Shown: positions 9,446 through 17,727 of the stretch, piece after piece
Layout of the letters: each line of letters opens with the position of its first letter
Position numbering within the stretch: position 1 is the first letter of the stretch
NCBI GenBank assembly: GCA_949290355.1
Contig: CASERN010000011.1
Location: forward strand, 733,865 to 797,864
Direction of reading: 5' to 3'
DNA: 64,000 bases
DNA from: an uncultured bacterium
GTDB lineage: Bacteria > Cyanobacteriota > Vampirovibrionia > Gastranaerophilales > Gastranaerophilaceae
Program-made: the position numbers and the translations under genes
Notes under the pieces: generated by a model
Seen by the model: the letters and a program-made list of their open reading frames with translations, nothing else
Database searches by the model: none
Told to the model about the DNA's origin: nothing

Positions 9446-9451
9446 ATTATA
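9446..9451 (-). promoter_or_regulatory. -10 box for a probable leaderless MEMO-AMMECR1 transcript
   Basis: On the minus strand TATAAT is followed by 6 bases (AAATCT) and then the ATG. There is no Shine-Dalgarno. Confidence 0.4.
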
Positions 9452-9462
9452 CAACTTTTTGT

Positions 9463-10506
9463 TTATTTTAAAATAGGATAATAAGTTAATAGAATATCAG
9501 GTCCAAAAATATCTGTTTGTGCAATTTTAAAATTGTAACTATCATTTATATTGTCAATCTGTTGAAAATTGAAACAGGATAAAGAATTGTTATCACCTGT
9601 AATTTTGGGAGCTATAAAATGATAGATTTTATCAGTGTATTTTAATATTTCTCCGTTCAAATGCCCACCGCTTTCAACAAGAATACTTTTGATTCCAAGC
9701 TCATAAGCTTTTTTTAATATGAATTTTAAGTCTAATTTATTATTTTTAATAGGAGATTTTATAAAGTTTATTCCTCCTTCAAACATGTCAAGAGATTCAT
9801 TAAACAAATAAATTTCTCCATTTTTATATATTGGACTTTCTAAATTTGTTTTGAGAGTTCTGTCTAATATAATTTTTTTTCTATGTTGCATTGTCGGATT
9901 GTCTGCAAGGATTGTAGATGATGTTGTCATTATTGCATCATATCTATTTCTTATTTTTTTTACTTCTTCTCTTGAATTTTCTGATGTAATCCATTTTGAA
10001 GATCCATTGTATGTAGCTATTTTCCCATCAAGAGTCGTAGCAGTTTTGATGGCAACAAAAACTTCCTGCTTTATCATATTTTTTATGAAAATTTCATTTA
10101 ATATTTTGCACTCATCTGCAAGTACGTTTTCTATTACTTCAATTCCTGCTTTTTTTAATTTTCTTATCCCATTGCCAGCAACAATCGGGTTCACATCTTG
10201 CATTCCTATTACTACTTTTTTTATCCCTCTTTCAATTATTAAATCTGCACAAGGTGGAGTTTTTCCAAAATGAGAGCAAGGTTCAAGATTTACAATTAAA
10301 GTTCCGCCTTTTTCTTCTCCATTATGTAGTTTTAATAGCGCATCTCTTTCTGCATGATTTTCTCCGTATTTATGATGGTATCCGTTAGAAATCTCATTTC
10401 CGTCTTTGTCAAGCACAATACAGCCGACTAGAGGGTTTGGAGAAGTTAAACCTTCTCCTTGTTTTGCTAAATCTATGCATTTTTTCATTAATAAGTTATA
10501 TTGCAT
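9463..10506 (-). CDS. ribD: Bifunctional riboflavin enzyme RibD (deaminase/reductase)
   Basis: It catalyses the second and third steps of riboflavin synthesis from the GTP-derived pyrimidine. The N-terminal deaminase has the zinc motif NHAERDAL followed by LEPCSHFGKTPPC. The C-terminal reductase starts near residue 145 (VAIKTATTLDGKIA) and includes SRE/NR-type substrate residues (WITSENSREEV) and SILVESGG. The length of 347 is normal. No other rib gene is adjacent. TAAAAT lies 6 bases upstream of the ATG and no Shine-Dalgarno is seen, so the transcript may be leaderless. Confidence 0.95.
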   Translation of the reverse strand: MQYNLLMKKCIDLAKQGEGLTSPNPLVGCIVLDKDGNEISNGYHHKYGENHAERDALLKLHNGEEKGGTLIVNLEPCSHFGKTPPCADLIIERGIKKVVIGMQDVNPIVAGNGIRKLKKAGIEVIENVLADECKILNEIFIKNMIKQEVFVAIKTATTLDGKIATYNGSSKWITSENSREEVKKIRNRYDAIMTTSSTILADNPTMQHRKKIILDRTLKTNLESPIYKNGEIYLFNESLDMFEGGINFIKSPIKNNKLDLKFILKKAYELGIKSILVESGGHLNGEILKYTDKIYHFIAPKITGDNNSLSCFNFQQIDNINDSYNFKIAQTDIFGPDILLTYYPILK

Positions 10507-10512
10507 AATTGT

Positions 10513-10518
10513 ATTTTA
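10513..10518 (-). promoter_or_regulatory. -10 box for a probable leaderless ribD transcript
   Basis: On the minus strand TAAAAT is followed by ACAATT and the ATG, with no ribosome binding site. Confidence 0.35.
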
Positions 10519-10574
10519 CAATAAAATTTGTTATATTGTTTAATATTAAAAAATTAAATAAAAGGAGAGAGTTT

Positions 10575-11249
10575 ATGGATCTAAGATATATAGGACATAG
10601 CGCATTTGAAATTAAGTTAAAAGAAAATTCAATTATGATTGATCCTTATGTAGCAATTAACTCAAAATATGACTGGCATAGTGCTAATATTACGGATATA
10701 TTCTTAACTCATGCACATGGAGATCATTTAGGACAAGCAATAGAAATTGCCAAAGAAAAAGATGCAACAATTACTGCAATTGTTGAATTGGCACAATATT
10801 GTAAAGAGCAAGGCTGTAAGGTTAGATCTATTAATTTTGGCGGGTGGTTAAATTATGATTGGGGTAGAGCAGTTTTTGTACCTGCCGCTCATACAAGTAG
10901 CTTGCCTGATGGAAGATATGCTGGAGAACCTGCGGGTATTGTATTTGATGTAGAAAATATTCGAATTTATCATGCTGGAGATACAGCGTTGACTTCTGAA
11001 ATGAAAACGATAAAAGAGCTTTATAGACCTAATATTGCGATGTTGCCAATTGGCGGACATTATACTATGGATGAAGAACATGCAGCGTTGGCTGCTCATT
11101 GGGTTGGTGCTCAGACAATTATTCCAATGCATTATGATACTTTCCCTGAAATAAAAGCTGACTTGAAGAAATTTATGGGGCTTTTGCAAATGAATAATTC
11201 AAATTGTGTCGTTCTTGACCCTGAAAGAATTAATGCTGTTAATAATTAA
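10575..11249 (+). CDS. Metal-dependent hydrolase, UlaG-like/UPF0173 metallo-beta-lactamase fold
   Basis: This 224-residue protein begins LRYIGHSAFEIKL and carries the metallo-beta-lactamase ligands THAHGDHLG, AHTSS, YHAGDTAL and PIGGHYTMD. Its layout matches the UPF0173/UlaG-like hydrolases, whose natural substrates are mostly unknown. I set the start at 10575, preceded by a strong AAAGGAGAG. The frame could be extended to 10509, but that part lies upstream of the ribosome binding site and is AT-rich. It is followed by a clear terminator. Confidence 0.88.
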   Translation: MDLRYIGHSAFEIKLKENSIMIDPYVAINSKYDWHSANITDIFLTHAHGDHLGQAIEIAKEKDATITAIVELAQYCKEQGCKVRSINFGGWLNYDWGRAVFVPAAHTSSLPDGRYAGEPAGIVFDVENIRIYHAGDTALTSEMKTIKELYRPNIAMLPIGGHYTMDEEHAALAAHWVGAQTIIPMHYDTFPEIKADLKKFMGLLQMNNSNCVVLDPERINAVNN

Positions 11250-11270
11250 AACTTTTTCATATTATTGTCA

Positions 11271-11302
11271 AAAAAACAAACCATAAAAGGTTTGTTTTTT
11301 TT
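11271..11302 (+). terminator. Rho-independent terminator
   Basis: A stem AAACAAACC/GGTTTGTTT with a 6-base loop is followed by a T run, 20 bp after the hydrolase gene. Confidence 0.9.
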
Positions 11303-11379
11303 ATGATAATTAAGGTATCTTATAGAGTTATTGTCTCTTTTTTTATTTAATGCTAACATTACTTTGAAAAGAGGTTTTT

Positions 11380-12339
11380 ATGGATATCTTATTTGTAATA
11401 GACAGGTTAGAGCTAAAATATTTTGAATTTAACAATTTAGTAACAAATTTTTGGATAATTAGAGAGTTATTGAAAGAGAATAACAAAGTATATATTACAA
11501 CTATAGATAAATTATTTATTAAATTAGGAATTGCATATGCTCATTGTTATGAAGCTTATGAAAAAGATGGTAATATTTTCTATGATAAGGCTTTATGTGA
11601 TTCTAAAATAAATGATTTTTCTCTTGTTATGTTTAGACCGGATCCTCCAGTTGATATTGATTATATTAATGCAACATATGTTTTTGATTTTGTTGATCGC
11701 AATAAAACAAAAATAATAAATGATCCTATTTCTATTCGTAATTTTAATGAAAAGCTGCATACTCTCAAATTTATAGATTTAATGCCTGAAAACATTGTTA
11801 CATCTTCAAAATCTGATATTATTGATTTTTTAAATAAATATGATGAAATTGTTTTGAAACCTTTGAATGCTTGTTTTGGTTCTGGGGTTATGACTTTAAA
11901 AAAAGGTGATAAAAATACTGCAGTTATTATTAATACGATGACAAAAAATCAAACTCAGTTAATAATGGTACAAAAGTATATTTCAAAAGCTCGTTTTGGT
12001 GATAAACGTGTTATGTTTTTGGGTGATGAAGTTTTGGATGTCTGTGTCCAAAAACTTCCTTCTAATGACGATTTTAAATTTAATGAGCATTGTGATAGTA
12101 ATATTATAAAAGCAGAATTGACACAAAATGAAAAAGAAAAATTTTTGCCTGTAGCTAAAGAATTAAATTCTTTGGGATTACCGTTGGTAGGTTTAGATGT
12201 TATTGACGAAAAAATAATTGAGATAAATGTAACAAGTCCTTGTTATTTTATTAAAGAAGTAAATGGATATTTTAATTGTGAACTCGAAAAGAAAATAACT
12301 CAATTTATTCTTTCTAGTTTGTATTCATCTGTTCATTAA
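11380..12339 (+). CDS. gshB: Glutathione synthetase-like ATP-grasp ligase
   Basis: This 319-residue protein is the length of bacterial GshB and follows its plan. An N-terminal Rossmann-like part (MDILFVIDRLELKYF) leads to the signature FRPDPPVDIDYI. ATP-grasp elements follow: IVLKPLNACFGSGVMTL, a second strand LIMVQKYI, and the metal site LDVIDEKIIEINVTSP. GshB ligates glycine to gamma-glutamylcysteine. No gshA is in the window, so another peptide-ligase substrate is possible. GAGG precedes the ATG. Confidence 0.8.
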   Translation: MDILFVIDRLELKYFEFNNLVTNFWIIRELLKENNKVYITTIDKLFIKLGIAYAHCYEAYEKDGNIFYDKALCDSKINDFSLVMFRPDPPVDIDYINATYVFDFVDRNKTKIINDPISIRNFNEKLHTLKFIDLMPENIVTSSKSDIIDFLNKYDEIVLKPLNACFGSGVMTLKKGDKNTAVIINTMTKNQTQLIMVQKYISKARFGDKRVMFLGDEVLDVCVQKLPSNDDFKFNEHCDSNIIKAELTQNEKEKFLPVAKELNSLGLPLVGLDVIDEKIIEINVTSPCYFIKEVNGYFNCELEKKITQFILSSLYSSVH

Positions 12340-12347
12340 AATAAATA

Positions 12348-12377
12348 TACGGAATTGTTATACTTTACAATTCCGTA
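12348..12377. terminator. Perfect 11-bp hairpin between convergent genes
   Basis: TACGGAATTGT and its exact complement surround an 8-base loop between gshB and tsaD. There is no clear T run on either strand, so its role as a terminator is likely from position but not certain. The rest of the gap to 12494 shows nothing recognisable. Confidence 0.5.
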
Positions 12378-12494
12378 AAAAAGGTTTCATAGTATAGTTT
12401 ATATTTCCCAAGATTTTCAACAATAGTAAATTAGCTAAAAAACAAATTTTGCTATTTAAAAGTGTAAAATTTACAATTGTTTATATTTTGGGTT

Positions 12495-13553
12495 CTAAAT
12501 TTTTACTCTTGAAAATACTTCAGTATTCACATCATCAAAAGTGTTTGTATTAAAATAGGCACAAGATGCAACCATAGCTGCATTATCAGTACAATATTTC
12601 ATTGGCGGAGCAAAGACTTTATATCCTTCTTTTTCAAGATCAAATATTTTACGTCTGATCTCAGAATTAGCTGCAACTCCTCCTGCTATTACAACTTGGT
12701 TATATTTACTTGATTCAAGAGCTTTCTTCAATTTATGAAGTAATGTAGAAGATACTGTTTCTTGAAAACTTGCACAAATATCTTTTTCAGGAATGTTTTT
12801 CCCATTAAAAGATTTTACAAGTCTTAGTACAGCAGTTTTTAGACCGCTAAAGCTAAAATTATATCCATCAACTTTTGACTCCGGTAATTTATAAGCGTAA
12901 GGATTTCCTTCTTGAGCAAGCTTATCCAATCTTGGACCACCAGGATAAGGAAGTCCGATTAGTCTAGCAACTTTGTCATAAGCTTCCCCAACAGCGTCAT
13001 CAACAGTTTCCCCAAGAATTGTTTGTTCTGAATAAGATTTAACATCAATAATTTGAGTATGACCGCCACTTACCAATAGTGCCATAAATGGAGGTTTTAA
13101 ATCTGTATCAAGATAATTTGCGCACAAATGAGCGTTTAAATGGTTTACACCAATAAAAGGTTTATCATAAGTTAGAGCGAGTGCTTTTGTTGCATTAAGA
13201 CCAACCAAAAGACACCCTACTAGTCCTGGTCCCACTGTACCTGCAAATGCTGTTATGTCTTCTGGTGATATGTTCGCAGTCTCTTTTGCTTGTCTAAAAG
13301 CTTCATCAATTATTATATTTATTGAATCAAGATGTTCTCTTGCTGCAATTTCAGGGATTACTCCTCCAAATTTAGCATGTGTTTTTATTTGAGAAGCAAC
13401 TACATTTGCAATTACCTCACGTCCATTTTTCACAATTGCACAAGCTGTTTCATCACAACTTGATTCAATAGCCATTATGTAATTATCATATTTGCTTTCA
13501 GGCCCGATTTGTACTTCTTCATTTGAGAATAATTTATTTTTTATATTTTTCAT
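12495..13553 (-). CDS. tsaD: tRNA N6-threonylcarbamoyladenosine transferase TsaD
   Basis: It transfers threonylcarbamoyl to A37 of ANN-decoding tRNAs together with TsaB/E. Visible are the N-terminal MAIESSCDETACA, the metal-binding motif NHLNAHL (H-x3-H), the GGHTQI nucleotide motif, and GGVAANSEIR. An extra 30 or so residues precede the usual start. I chose the ATG at 13553. The frame can begin 18 bp earlier at a TTG. Neither has a Shine-Dalgarno, but TATAAT ends 6 bases before the ATG. It is divergent from obgE. Confidence 0.93.
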   Translation of the reverse strand: MKNIKNKLFSNEEVQIGPESKYDNYIMAIESSCDETACAIVKNGREVIANVVASQIKTHAKFGGVIPEIAAREHLDSINIIIDEAFRQAKETANISPEDITAFAGTVGPGLVGCLLVGLNATKALALTYDKPFIGVNHLNAHLCANYLDTDLKPPFMALLVSGGHTQIIDVKSYSEQTILGETVDDAVGEAYDKVARLIGLPYPGGPRLDKLAQEGNPYAYKLPESKVDGYNFSFSGLKTAVLRLVKSFNGKNIPEKDICASFQETVSSTLLHKLKKALESSKYNQVVIAGGVAANSEIRRKIFDLEKEGYKVFAPPMKYCTDNAAMVASCAYFNTNTFDDVNTEVFSRVKI

Positions 13554-13559
13554 AGTATT

Positions 13560-13565
13560 ATTATA
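13560..13565 (-). promoter_or_regulatory. -10 box for a probable leaderless tsaD transcript
   Basis: On the minus strand TATAAT is followed by AATACT and the ATG. A weak TTCATT lies 17 bases further upstream. Confidence 0.4.
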
Positions 13566-13583
13566 ATACAAAAGGAAATAAAA

Positions 13584-14867
13584 ATGAAATTTATAGATAA
13601 AAGTAAAATAAGAGTTGTCTCAGGTCGTGGTGGAAATGGTATGGTAGCTTGGCGCCGAGAAAAATATGTCGATAAAGGAGGACCTGCAGGTGGTGATGGC
13701 GGCCGCGGCGGGGATGTTTATCTTGTTGCTGATGAAAATATGTCAACTCTTATGGATTTTAAACATAAATCTGTGTTTAAGGCTGAATCAGGTGAAAATG
13801 GCGGAATTAAAAATATGCATGGACGTTGTGCTAAAGATTTATTTATAAAGGTTCCGGTAGGCACAGTAGTAAAAGATGTTAAAAATGGTAATATAATTGC
13901 TGATTTAACTGAGCACGAACAGAAAGTTCTTGTAGCAAAAGGCGGCAGAGGCGGTAGAGGAAATGCCAGATTTGCAACAGCTCAAAAAAGGGCTCCTCAG
14001 TTTTGCGAACCTGGAGAGCCATCTATAGAAAGAGAATTATTTTTGGAATTAAAACTAATTGCTGATGTCGGATTATTAGGAATGCCTAATGCCGGAAAAT
14101 CAACTCTTATAAGTCGCATTAGTTCTGCTAAACCAAAAATTGCAGATTATCCTTTTACAACTCTAATTCCAAATTTAGGAGTTGTTACCAAAAGATCTGG
14201 AGACGGCTATGTAGTTGCAGATATTCCCGGACTAATTGAAGGGGCATCTGAAGGTGTTGGGTTAGGTCATGATTTTTTACGCCATGTTGAAAGATGCAGA
14301 TTTCTTGTTCATCTTGTTGATTCAACAGAGGAAGATCCATTTGGAAACTTTACTAAGATTAACAATGAGCTAAAAAAATATTCAGAGCATTTAGCAAATC
14401 TTTATCAAATTGTTGCAATAAATAAAATCGATTCAATTGATGAAGAAAAGAAAGAAAAATTATTTGCCCAGTTTAGGAAAGCTGAGAAAGATGTTTTCGA
14501 AATTTCTGCTGTAACTGGTGAGAATTTAGATAGTTTACTTGACTTTATGGGAGAAAAAGTTGATGAAATTCCTAAGCCTGCAACTGAGATTGTAGTTGAG
14601 GAAGACTTAGGAGCATATAATAATGATGACAGCTCTTTCGAAATTTTCAAAGTTGCAAAAGATACTTTTATTATTGAAGGCGGAAAAATTGAAAGACTCT
14701 CCGGTGTTACTGATGAACGGAATGCTGAACAGGTGATTCGCTTTCAAAATATAATGAAGGGTATGGGTGTATTTGATGCTTTAGCTAAGAAAGGAATAAA
14801 AGACGGTGATACAGTCATTATAGGTAATTTGGAATTTGTCTTTTATTCAGATGAAATTTTTGGGTAA
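13584..14867 (+). CDS. obgE: Obg-family GTPase
   Basis: This essential GTPase works in 50S ribosome assembly and stress signalling. Residues 1-158 form the glycine-rich Obg fold (GRGGNGMVAWRREK, GGPAGGDGGRGGD). The G domain starts at about 160 with GMPNAGKST, then DIPGLIEGA and NKID. Residues 345-427 are an OCT domain (FKVAKDTFIIEGGKIERL). The 427-residue length and domain order are those of Gram-positive and cyanobacterial Obg. An AAAGGAA ribosome binding site precedes the ATG. Confidence 0.96.
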   Translation: MKFIDKSKIRVVSGRGGNGMVAWRREKYVDKGGPAGGDGGRGGDVYLVADENMSTLMDFKHKSVFKAESGENGGIKNMHGRCAKDLFIKVPVGTVVKDVKNGNIIADLTEHEQKVLVAKGGRGGRGNARFATAQKRAPQFCEPGEPSIERELFLELKLIADVGLLGMPNAGKSTLISRISSAKPKIADYPFTTLIPNLGVVTKRSGDGYVVADIPGLIEGASEGVGLGHDFLRHVERCRFLVHLVDSTEEDPFGNFTKINNELKKYSEHLANLYQIVAINKIDSIDEEKKEKLFAQFRKAEKDVFEISAVTGENLDSLLDFMGEKVDEIPKPATEIVVEEDLGAYNNDDSSFEIFKVAKDTFIIEGGKIERLSGVTDERNAEQVIRFQNIMKGMGVFDALAKKGIKDGDTVIIGNLEFVFYSDEIFG

Positions 14868-14890
14868 GATCTGAAAAGTGTAGAATTGAT

Positions 14891-15763
14891 ATGAAAGTTA
14901 GCAGTGTAAGTAGTTTTTCTTTTAGCAGAAAATATAATAAAGAAACAAAAAATAATAACAGTTCTAAAAATTCTCAATCACAAAGTGCAAAGATATTTGC
15001 AGGAGTTGCTGGAGGGTGCGCTATTGGTGTTGCCTCTTATTTTATTTTTAGACCGGGTAAAGCTTTTTATGATGCTCGTAAGCAAAAATTTTTACCTTTC
15101 CCAAAAATAAACTTAGACAATGTTTTATCAAAAATCAAAACAAATATTTCAGAAATAAAAAGTGAGGTTTATAAAGAAAATAAATCAGGAGTGTTGGTTG
15201 AATTATCTGATTCTGCAGATGAAATAAAATATTCAAATAAAGAATCTTTGTTTTTTAATCTTGTTGGAGATTTATATAGAAGAATTGTATCGCATTATAA
15301 TCCGGAATCAAAGAAGTTAGTACGATCAATTTATTCGGGTGATACAAAATCTTTATTATCTTTGGATCCCAAGAATACTACAAAACAGACTATGACTTTT
15401 AAAACGGTTGATACTTTATGGGAAGGAAGAGCTGTATCCAGAAGAGAAATCAAAATTGTAAATCCTAATAATTCAGGTAAAATTATATATAATTATTATA
15501 GTTCTGATGGTAAATTGATTCAAAAAGATATCTCTACATATTCTAATATGGAGACTTTAGCTTCTGCAAATTCTGTGATTTACAGGTATGGATATGATCA
15601 TGATGGAATACTTGTAGGTTATTCAAAACAAATTTATCAACAAAATGGGGAGTTACAAAATAACGATATTGAAGTAACAATTAAAGATGGTATAAAATAT
15701 AATGTTAAAAATTATTTTGATTTAACTGATTCTGATGAAGCTTTTAATCCTGATAATTTTTAA
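14891..15763 (+). CDS. Hypothetical membrane-anchored protein
   Basis: This 290-residue protein has a Ser/Asn-rich N-terminus (KVSSVSSFSFSRKY), then one hydrophobic segment at about 36-55 (IFAGVAGGCAIGVASYFIF). A larger soluble part with beta-rich, sugar- or peptide-binding-like spacing follows (IIYNYYSSDGKLIQKD, then YDHDGILVGYSK). No named family is recognised. It sits 23 bp after obgE on the same strand and may be cotranscribed. The YDHDG and YSSDGK motifs resemble short repeat units of wall-associated proteins, but this is weak. Confidence 0.7.
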   Translation: MKVSSVSSFSFSRKYNKETKNNNSSKNSQSQSAKIFAGVAGGCAIGVASYFIFRPGKAFYDARKQKFLPFPKINLDNVLSKIKTNISEIKSEVYKENKSGVLVELSDSADEIKYSNKESLFFNLVGDLYRRIVSHYNPESKKLVRSIYSGDTKSLLSLDPKNTTKQTMTFKTVDTLWEGRAVSRREIKIVNPNNSGKIIYNYYSSDGKLIQKDISTYSNMETLASANSVIYRYGYDHDGILVGYSKQIYQQNGELQNNDIEVTIKDGIKYNVKNYFDLTDSDEAFNPDNF

Positions 15764-15771
15764 TTAATATC

Positions 15772-15800
15772 TTGCATTTTCAGCTTTTCTTGAATAAAAT
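15772..15800 (+). promoter_or_regulatory. Promoter for a leaderless amidohydrolase-like gene
   Basis: TTGCAT, a 17-base spacer and TAAAAT are followed by 6 bases and the ATG. This is the most complete leaderless-type promoter in the window. Confidence 0.5.
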
Positions 15801-15806
15801 ATTCAT

Positions 15807-17111
15807 ATGAGATGTTATAAGGCTAAATGGATAATAACTTCTGCAGGTAATGTATTAGAGGATATGGCGTTAGTTGTTGATGAAGGTAAATTTATCGACA
15901 TAATACCTAATGCAGAAGTCAAATTTGAAGAAAAGTTTGTAAAAGATTTCGGCAATGCAGTTATTACTCCTGGATTTGTGGACTTGTTGACTCAGTTCCA
16001 ATATACAGAAGTAGGTATTGCAAAGCCTCAGAGTTTAAAAAATAAAATAAAAAAATTCTTCAAATTAATTGCTTTGAAATATAATTTTGCAGGAGTTAAA
16101 GAAAATAGTTATTCCCGCAAATGGGCAGAAATATTGACCGATTATTCTTCATTTGACCGCTCTGAAAAGATTGAAGCTTTCAAAAAAGGAATTTCTGAAT
16201 CTATAAAATCAGGTACTACCTGTGTAGCCCAAGTATCAAAAGAGTTTAAATATTTTGATATAATAAATAAATTACCAATAAAAAATTATTTATTTTTTGA
16301 AATCTTTGCTGATAGTAAAGAAAAAAGTAAAAAACAGTTTAAAAAATCACGTTCAGTTATTGAAGAGTTAATTTGGCACAAAGGTGAAAATACTCATATA
16401 GGAGTTATGCTTAATTCGATTTCTGGTGTTCATAAAAAACTGTGGGCATTGTTTTCAAAATATTGCCGTAAGCATAATATGTTAATGATGACCAGATTTG
16501 CTGAATCTATTGATGAAATAGAATGGCTAGATCATGGATTTTCTGATATTGATATATTGCATAAATTTATGGGAATGCGAAAAATATCGCCGTATTCTAA
16601 AGAACTTACTCCTGAAGAATATTTGAATAATTTAAAAGTATTAACTAAAAAAGTTCTTGTTGCCAACGCAAATTATTCGTCAGATCTTGAAACTTTAGCA
16701 TCAACAGGCGCTAAATATATTTATCAGCCATACTATAGTAAAGAAATATGTAATAAAGTTTTAGATTTAGAGACTGTTCTCAAATATTTTGAAGGGAATT
16801 TCGGATTTTCTACTCAAAGTTTTGCAAAAGAGAAAAATTACAGTTTACTTGAATTAGCTCGTATTGCTAACAAAGATGGCTGTTTAGATACTATTGAAAT
16901 GATAAAATATTTGACAATATATCCTGCAAAAATTTTGCGTTTAGACAATTCTATAGGATCAATAGAAAAAGGCAAAGATGCTGATTTTAATGTATTTAAA
17001 CTATTTGATGGCGAGGATTACAATTCTATAATCAAACAAAATCAGCCGTTTGCTACATATGCAAGAGGTAAAAAAATAGCGAAAGACGGATGTTTGAGGT
17101 TTAATTTATGA
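15807..17111 (+). CDS. Amidohydrolase-superfamily protein lacking the metal-binding residues (probable pseudoenzyme)
   Basis: The ends match a cytosine deaminase/SsnA-type amidohydrolase: the beta-sandwich start (AKWIITSAGNVLEDMALVVDEGKF), AVITPGFVD, and the C-terminal YPAKILRLDNSIGSIEKGKDAD. However, the position of the HxH metal pair reads DLLTQFQ, the later histidine motif reads VLVANANYS, and the catalytic aspartate motif (GTDS in relatives) reads GFSTQSFA. The four usual ligands therefore appear replaced, while the rest of the fold is intact. It overlaps yjbQ by 4 bp (ATGA), so the two are coupled. Confidence 0.8.
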   Translation: MRCYKAKWIITSAGNVLEDMALVVDEGKFIDIIPNAEVKFEEKFVKDFGNAVITPGFVDLLTQFQYTEVGIAKPQSLKNKIKKFFKLIALKYNFAGVKENSYSRKWAEILTDYSSFDRSEKIEAFKKGISESIKSGTTCVAQVSKEFKYFDIINKLPIKNYLFFEIFADSKEKSKKQFKKSRSVIEELIWHKGENTHIGVMLNSISGVHKKLWALFSKYCRKHNMLMMTRFAESIDEIEWLDHGFSDIDILHKFMGMRKISPYSKELTPEEYLNNLKVLTKKVLVANANYSSDLETLASTGAKYIYQPYYSKEICNKVLDLETVLKYFEGNFGFSTQSFAKEKNYSLLELARIANKDGCLDTIEMIKYLTIYPAKILRLDNSIGSIEKGKDADFNVFKLFDGEDYNSIIKQNQPFATYARGKKIAKDGCLRFNL

Positions 17112-17524
17112 CAGTAATTAATGAAAAGTTTACGGTAAATACTCAAGGTTTTTCGGATATTATAGATATCACGCAAAAAGTTAAACATGCTGTATATAGT
17201 CATTCTTTGCAGTCTGCAGTTGTACATGTTTATGTAGCAGGCAGTACTGTATCAATTACCAATATTGAATTTGAACCTGGGCTTTTGGTTGATTTGCCCG
17301 AGGCACTAGAAAAGTTTGCTCCTCTAGCTGCAGAATATCATCACGATGAAACTTGGCATGATGGTAACGGTTATGCTCATGTAAGGGCATCAATTGTAGG
17401 TAATAGTACAATGGTCCCATTAATAGATGGCGCACTGCAATTAGGTCAGTGGCAGCAAATTGTTCTAATTGATTTTGATAATAAAGCTAGAACAAGAACT
17501 GTATATGTGCAAATAGTTTATTAA
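17108..17524 (+). CDS. YjbQ/UPF0047 family protein
   Basis: This 138-residue protein is the normal length of the YjbQ family. It has the signature YHHDETWHDGNGYAHVRAS, followed by PLIDGALQLGQWQQIVLIDF. E. coli YjbQ has weak thiamine-phosphate synthase activity, but the physiological role of the family is unclear. The start overlaps the stop of the amidohydrolase-like gene (ATGA), so translation is probably coupled. Confidence 0.93.
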   Translation: MTVINEKFTVNTQGFSDIIDITQKVKHAVYSHSLQSAVVHVYVAGSTVSITNIEFEPGLLVDLPEALEKFAPLAAEYHHDETWHDGNGYAHVRASIVGNSTMVPLIDGALQLGQWQQIVLIDFDNKARTRTVYVQIVY

Positions 17525-17530
17525 TATATG

Positions 17531-17559
17531 TTGTATTTTTCATGAAAATAGTTTATAAT
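17531..17559 (+). promoter_or_regulatory. Promoter P1 of prepilin module A
   Basis: TTGTAT, 17 bases, TATAAT. It lies 31 bases upstream of the 15-codon leader ORF and outside the conserved module. Confidence 0.6.
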
Positions 17560-17590
17560 TATATATGGAAATAGGAAAGGAGCTAGATTT

Positions 17591-17638
17591 ATGGAAAGAT
17601 TTGACGTATTGCAGAATTTCGGGGGGGGGGCGATTTAA
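17591..17638 (+). CDS. 15-codon upstream ORF with a ten-G tract (copy A)
   Basis: The ORF encodes MERFDVLQNFGGGAI and has an AAAGGAG site 8 bases before the ATG, plus its own promoter. The three glycine codons and the next G form an unbroken G10. After a -1 shift, or with one extra G, the frame stays open for 33 codons and enters the prepilin at its ATG in frame. This would add a 46-residue N-terminal extension. Confidence 0.6.
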   Translation: MERFDVLQNFGGGAI

Positions 17639-17663
17639 GGCTTTCCACAAAGGTTTTCGGGGG

Positions 17664-17691
17664 TTGCAAAAGTAAAAAAATCTGTTATAAT
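17664..17691 (+). promoter_or_regulatory. Promoter P2 of prepilin module A
   Basis: TTGCAA, 16 bases, TATAAT with an extended -10 (TGTTATAAT). It lies between the leader ORF and the prepilin start, and is identical in copies B and C. Confidence 0.65.
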
Positions 17692-17727
17692 GGTAATGTA
17701 TATCATCACAATTATAGCGGAGAGTTT

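Noticed and set aside
13584-13848. Second coding frame of about 60 residues inside obgE
   Set aside because: It lies in another frame of a well-conserved gene and looks like a chance shadow.
17621-17663. G-quadruplex formed by the G10 and nearby G5 runs
   Set aside because: The two runs give at most three separate GGG tracts with sensible loops; a regular intramolecular four-tract quadruplex is not available.
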